DNA from: Deltaproteobacteria bacterium
Lineage (GTDB): Bacteria; Myxococcota_A; UBA9160; SMWR01
Direction: 5' to 3'
Assembly: GCA_019313605.1 (NCBI GenBank)
Contig: JAFDAW010000176.1
Coordinates: forward strand, 1-6,603
DNA length: 6,603 nt
Both the position numbers and the translations under genes were made by a program. The notes beneath the pieces are model-generated. The model saw only the letters and a program-made list of their open reading frames with translations, did not search any database and was not told the origin of the DNA. Below are positions 6,345 through 6,603 of the stretch, one piece after another; positions within the stretch are counted from its first letter, which is position 1; the number at the start of each line of letters is the position of its first letter.

Positions 6345-6428
6345 AGTCGCACGAATATTATTCGTCTTCGCAGGTCGCACGAACACATTTCGTCCGACCC
6401 AGGTCGCACGATTAAATTTCGTACGACC
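6345..6428. repeat. Three tandem 27-nt dyads between the integron promoters
   Basis: Copies lie at 6345-6371, 6373-6399 and 6402-6428, with 1-2 bp between them (period 28-29 bp). Each is an inverted repeat built as left arm GGTCGcACGAA, five-base centre, right arm TTCGTnCGACC. Copy 2 has perfect 5+5 bp arms around a C/C mismatch. Copy 3 keeps GGTCG/CGACC perfectly and 4 of the 5 inner pairs. Copy 1 has a perfect inner ACGAA/TTCGT, a left arm starting AGTCG, and a degenerate outer right arm. Centres differ (tatta, cacat, taaat), while the arms are conserved. That points to a protein-binding site for a symmetric dimer rather than a recent duplication. The array occupies most of the gap between PintI and the candidate Pc. 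Confidence 0.85.
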
Positions 6429-6469
6429 TCCCCAAAATCCCCTAAACCCGCGGATTAAAAATAAATCCA

Positions 6470-6498
6470 TTGCCACCAACACAAAATCGGGCAACAAT
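6470..6498 (+). promoter_or_regulatory. Candidate cassette promoter (Pc)
   Basis: TTGCCA (6470-6475, 5/6 of the -35 consensus) and AACAAT (6493-6498, 4/6 of -10) are 17 bases apart on the plus strand. Transcription would begin near 6505, some 20 bp before the attI core, so it would run straight into the first cassette. This fits the known location of Pc in several chromosomal integrons, between intI and attI. The -10 match is modest. Confidence 0.45.
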
Positions 6499-6499
6499 A

Positions 6500-6535
6500 T
6501 GAGACCAAATCTACTTACTCTACTGTTAGGCGGAC
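6500..6535 (+). other. attI: Predicted attI recombination site with GTTAGGC core
   Basis: GTTAGGC at 6525-6531 fits the integron core GTTRRRY and is identical to the crossover heptamer of attI1. It stands on the 5' side of intI with the G placed so that cassettes would be joined after it, reading right. The strand exchange point would be just after G6525. No RYYYAAC partner at attC-like distance lies to the left, so this is attI rather than the end of a cassette attC. The left inverse core is weak, as in other attI sites, and I cannot define further IntI-binding repeats with confidence; the stated borders are approximate. Confidence 0.7.
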
Positions 6536-6603
6536 GGGGGAGAAGACATCGAGGCAAAGATTCTCGAAAAAGGGTGGCAGCTCCTCATTATCATCACGGC
6601 AAT
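6532..6603 (+). other. Beginning of the presumed first gene cassette
   Basis: After the attI core, one plus-strand frame is open from a TAG at 6527-6529 to the window edge and reads EDIEAKILEKGWQLLIIITA. Its only start with a well-placed ribosome-binding site (GGGGGAG, 6536-6542) would be the very rare ATC at 6548. The opposite strand is also open in the same codon register, reading ELPPFFENLCLDVFSPVRL and then TVE with a stop at 6517-6515, but that frame would cross the attI core. The window is too short here to choose, so no gene is called. Confidence 0.35.

Noticed and set aside
6345..6428. CRISPR array
   Set aside because: The repeats are separated by only 1-2 bp with no spacers, there are just three copies, and no cas genes are present.
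6321..6531. attC site formed by ATCCAAC (6321-6327) and GTTAGGC (6525-6531)
   Set aside because: The span of 211 bp is longer than usual attC sites and the two ends do not pair beyond GTT/AAC. attI is the simpler reading.
6306..6557. 83-residue minus-strand open frame across the attI region
   Set aside because: It runs through promoters, dyads and the attI core, and its residues show no protein-family pattern.

Overview
The window is GC-rich DNA (by eye over 60% GC, strongly G/C at third codon positions, frequent GTG starts). It looks chromosomal and probably comes from a Gram-negative bacterium. A proteobacterial or myxobacterial-type host is my inference from the gene repertoire: lipoproteins, a BepA-like M48 protease, a REC-GGDEF protein and an environmental-type integron integrase. 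No taxon can be named from sequence alone.

Left part (1-4721, plus strand). The window opens inside a class A beta-lactamase-like serine hydrolase gene whose C-terminal peptidoglycan-binding domain has been knocked out of frame. Next comes a response regulator/diguanylate cyclase (REC-GGDEF, 944-1849) with phospho-acceptor, GGDEF active site and inhibitory I-site all intact. It is followed by an unrecognised lipoprotein gene (1945-3273) translationally coupled, through a GTGA overlap, to an M48 zinc metalloprotease with a LysM-like tail (3270-4721). The last two are very likely an envelope-acting pair.

Middle (4722-5209). A small minus-strand gene (4744-5082) converges on the protease gene and has a winged-helix look. 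It is followed by a short AT-rich patch holding a hairpin with a T-run.

Right part (5210-6603). This is the head of an integron. A complete integron integrase gene (intI) lies on the minus strand (5210-6187), recognised by the tyrosine-recombinase catalytic residues plus the extra domain specific to IntI proteins. Upstream is a 337-bp control region with a good sigma70-like promoter reading left into intI (-35 at 6331-6326, -10 at 6308-6303) and a candidate cassette promoter Pc reading right (6470-6498). Between these divergent promoters lie three tandem 27-nt dyads (6345-6428). A GTTAGGC core (6525-6531) marks the likely attI crossover, and the window ends about 70 bases into what should be the first gene cassette. 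No attC site is visible, because the array lies beyond the right edge.

The most unusual signal is the three-dyad array between the two integron promoters. It could be an operator or architectural site governing integrase and cassette expression. The cassettes just beyond the window are where novel genes would be expected.
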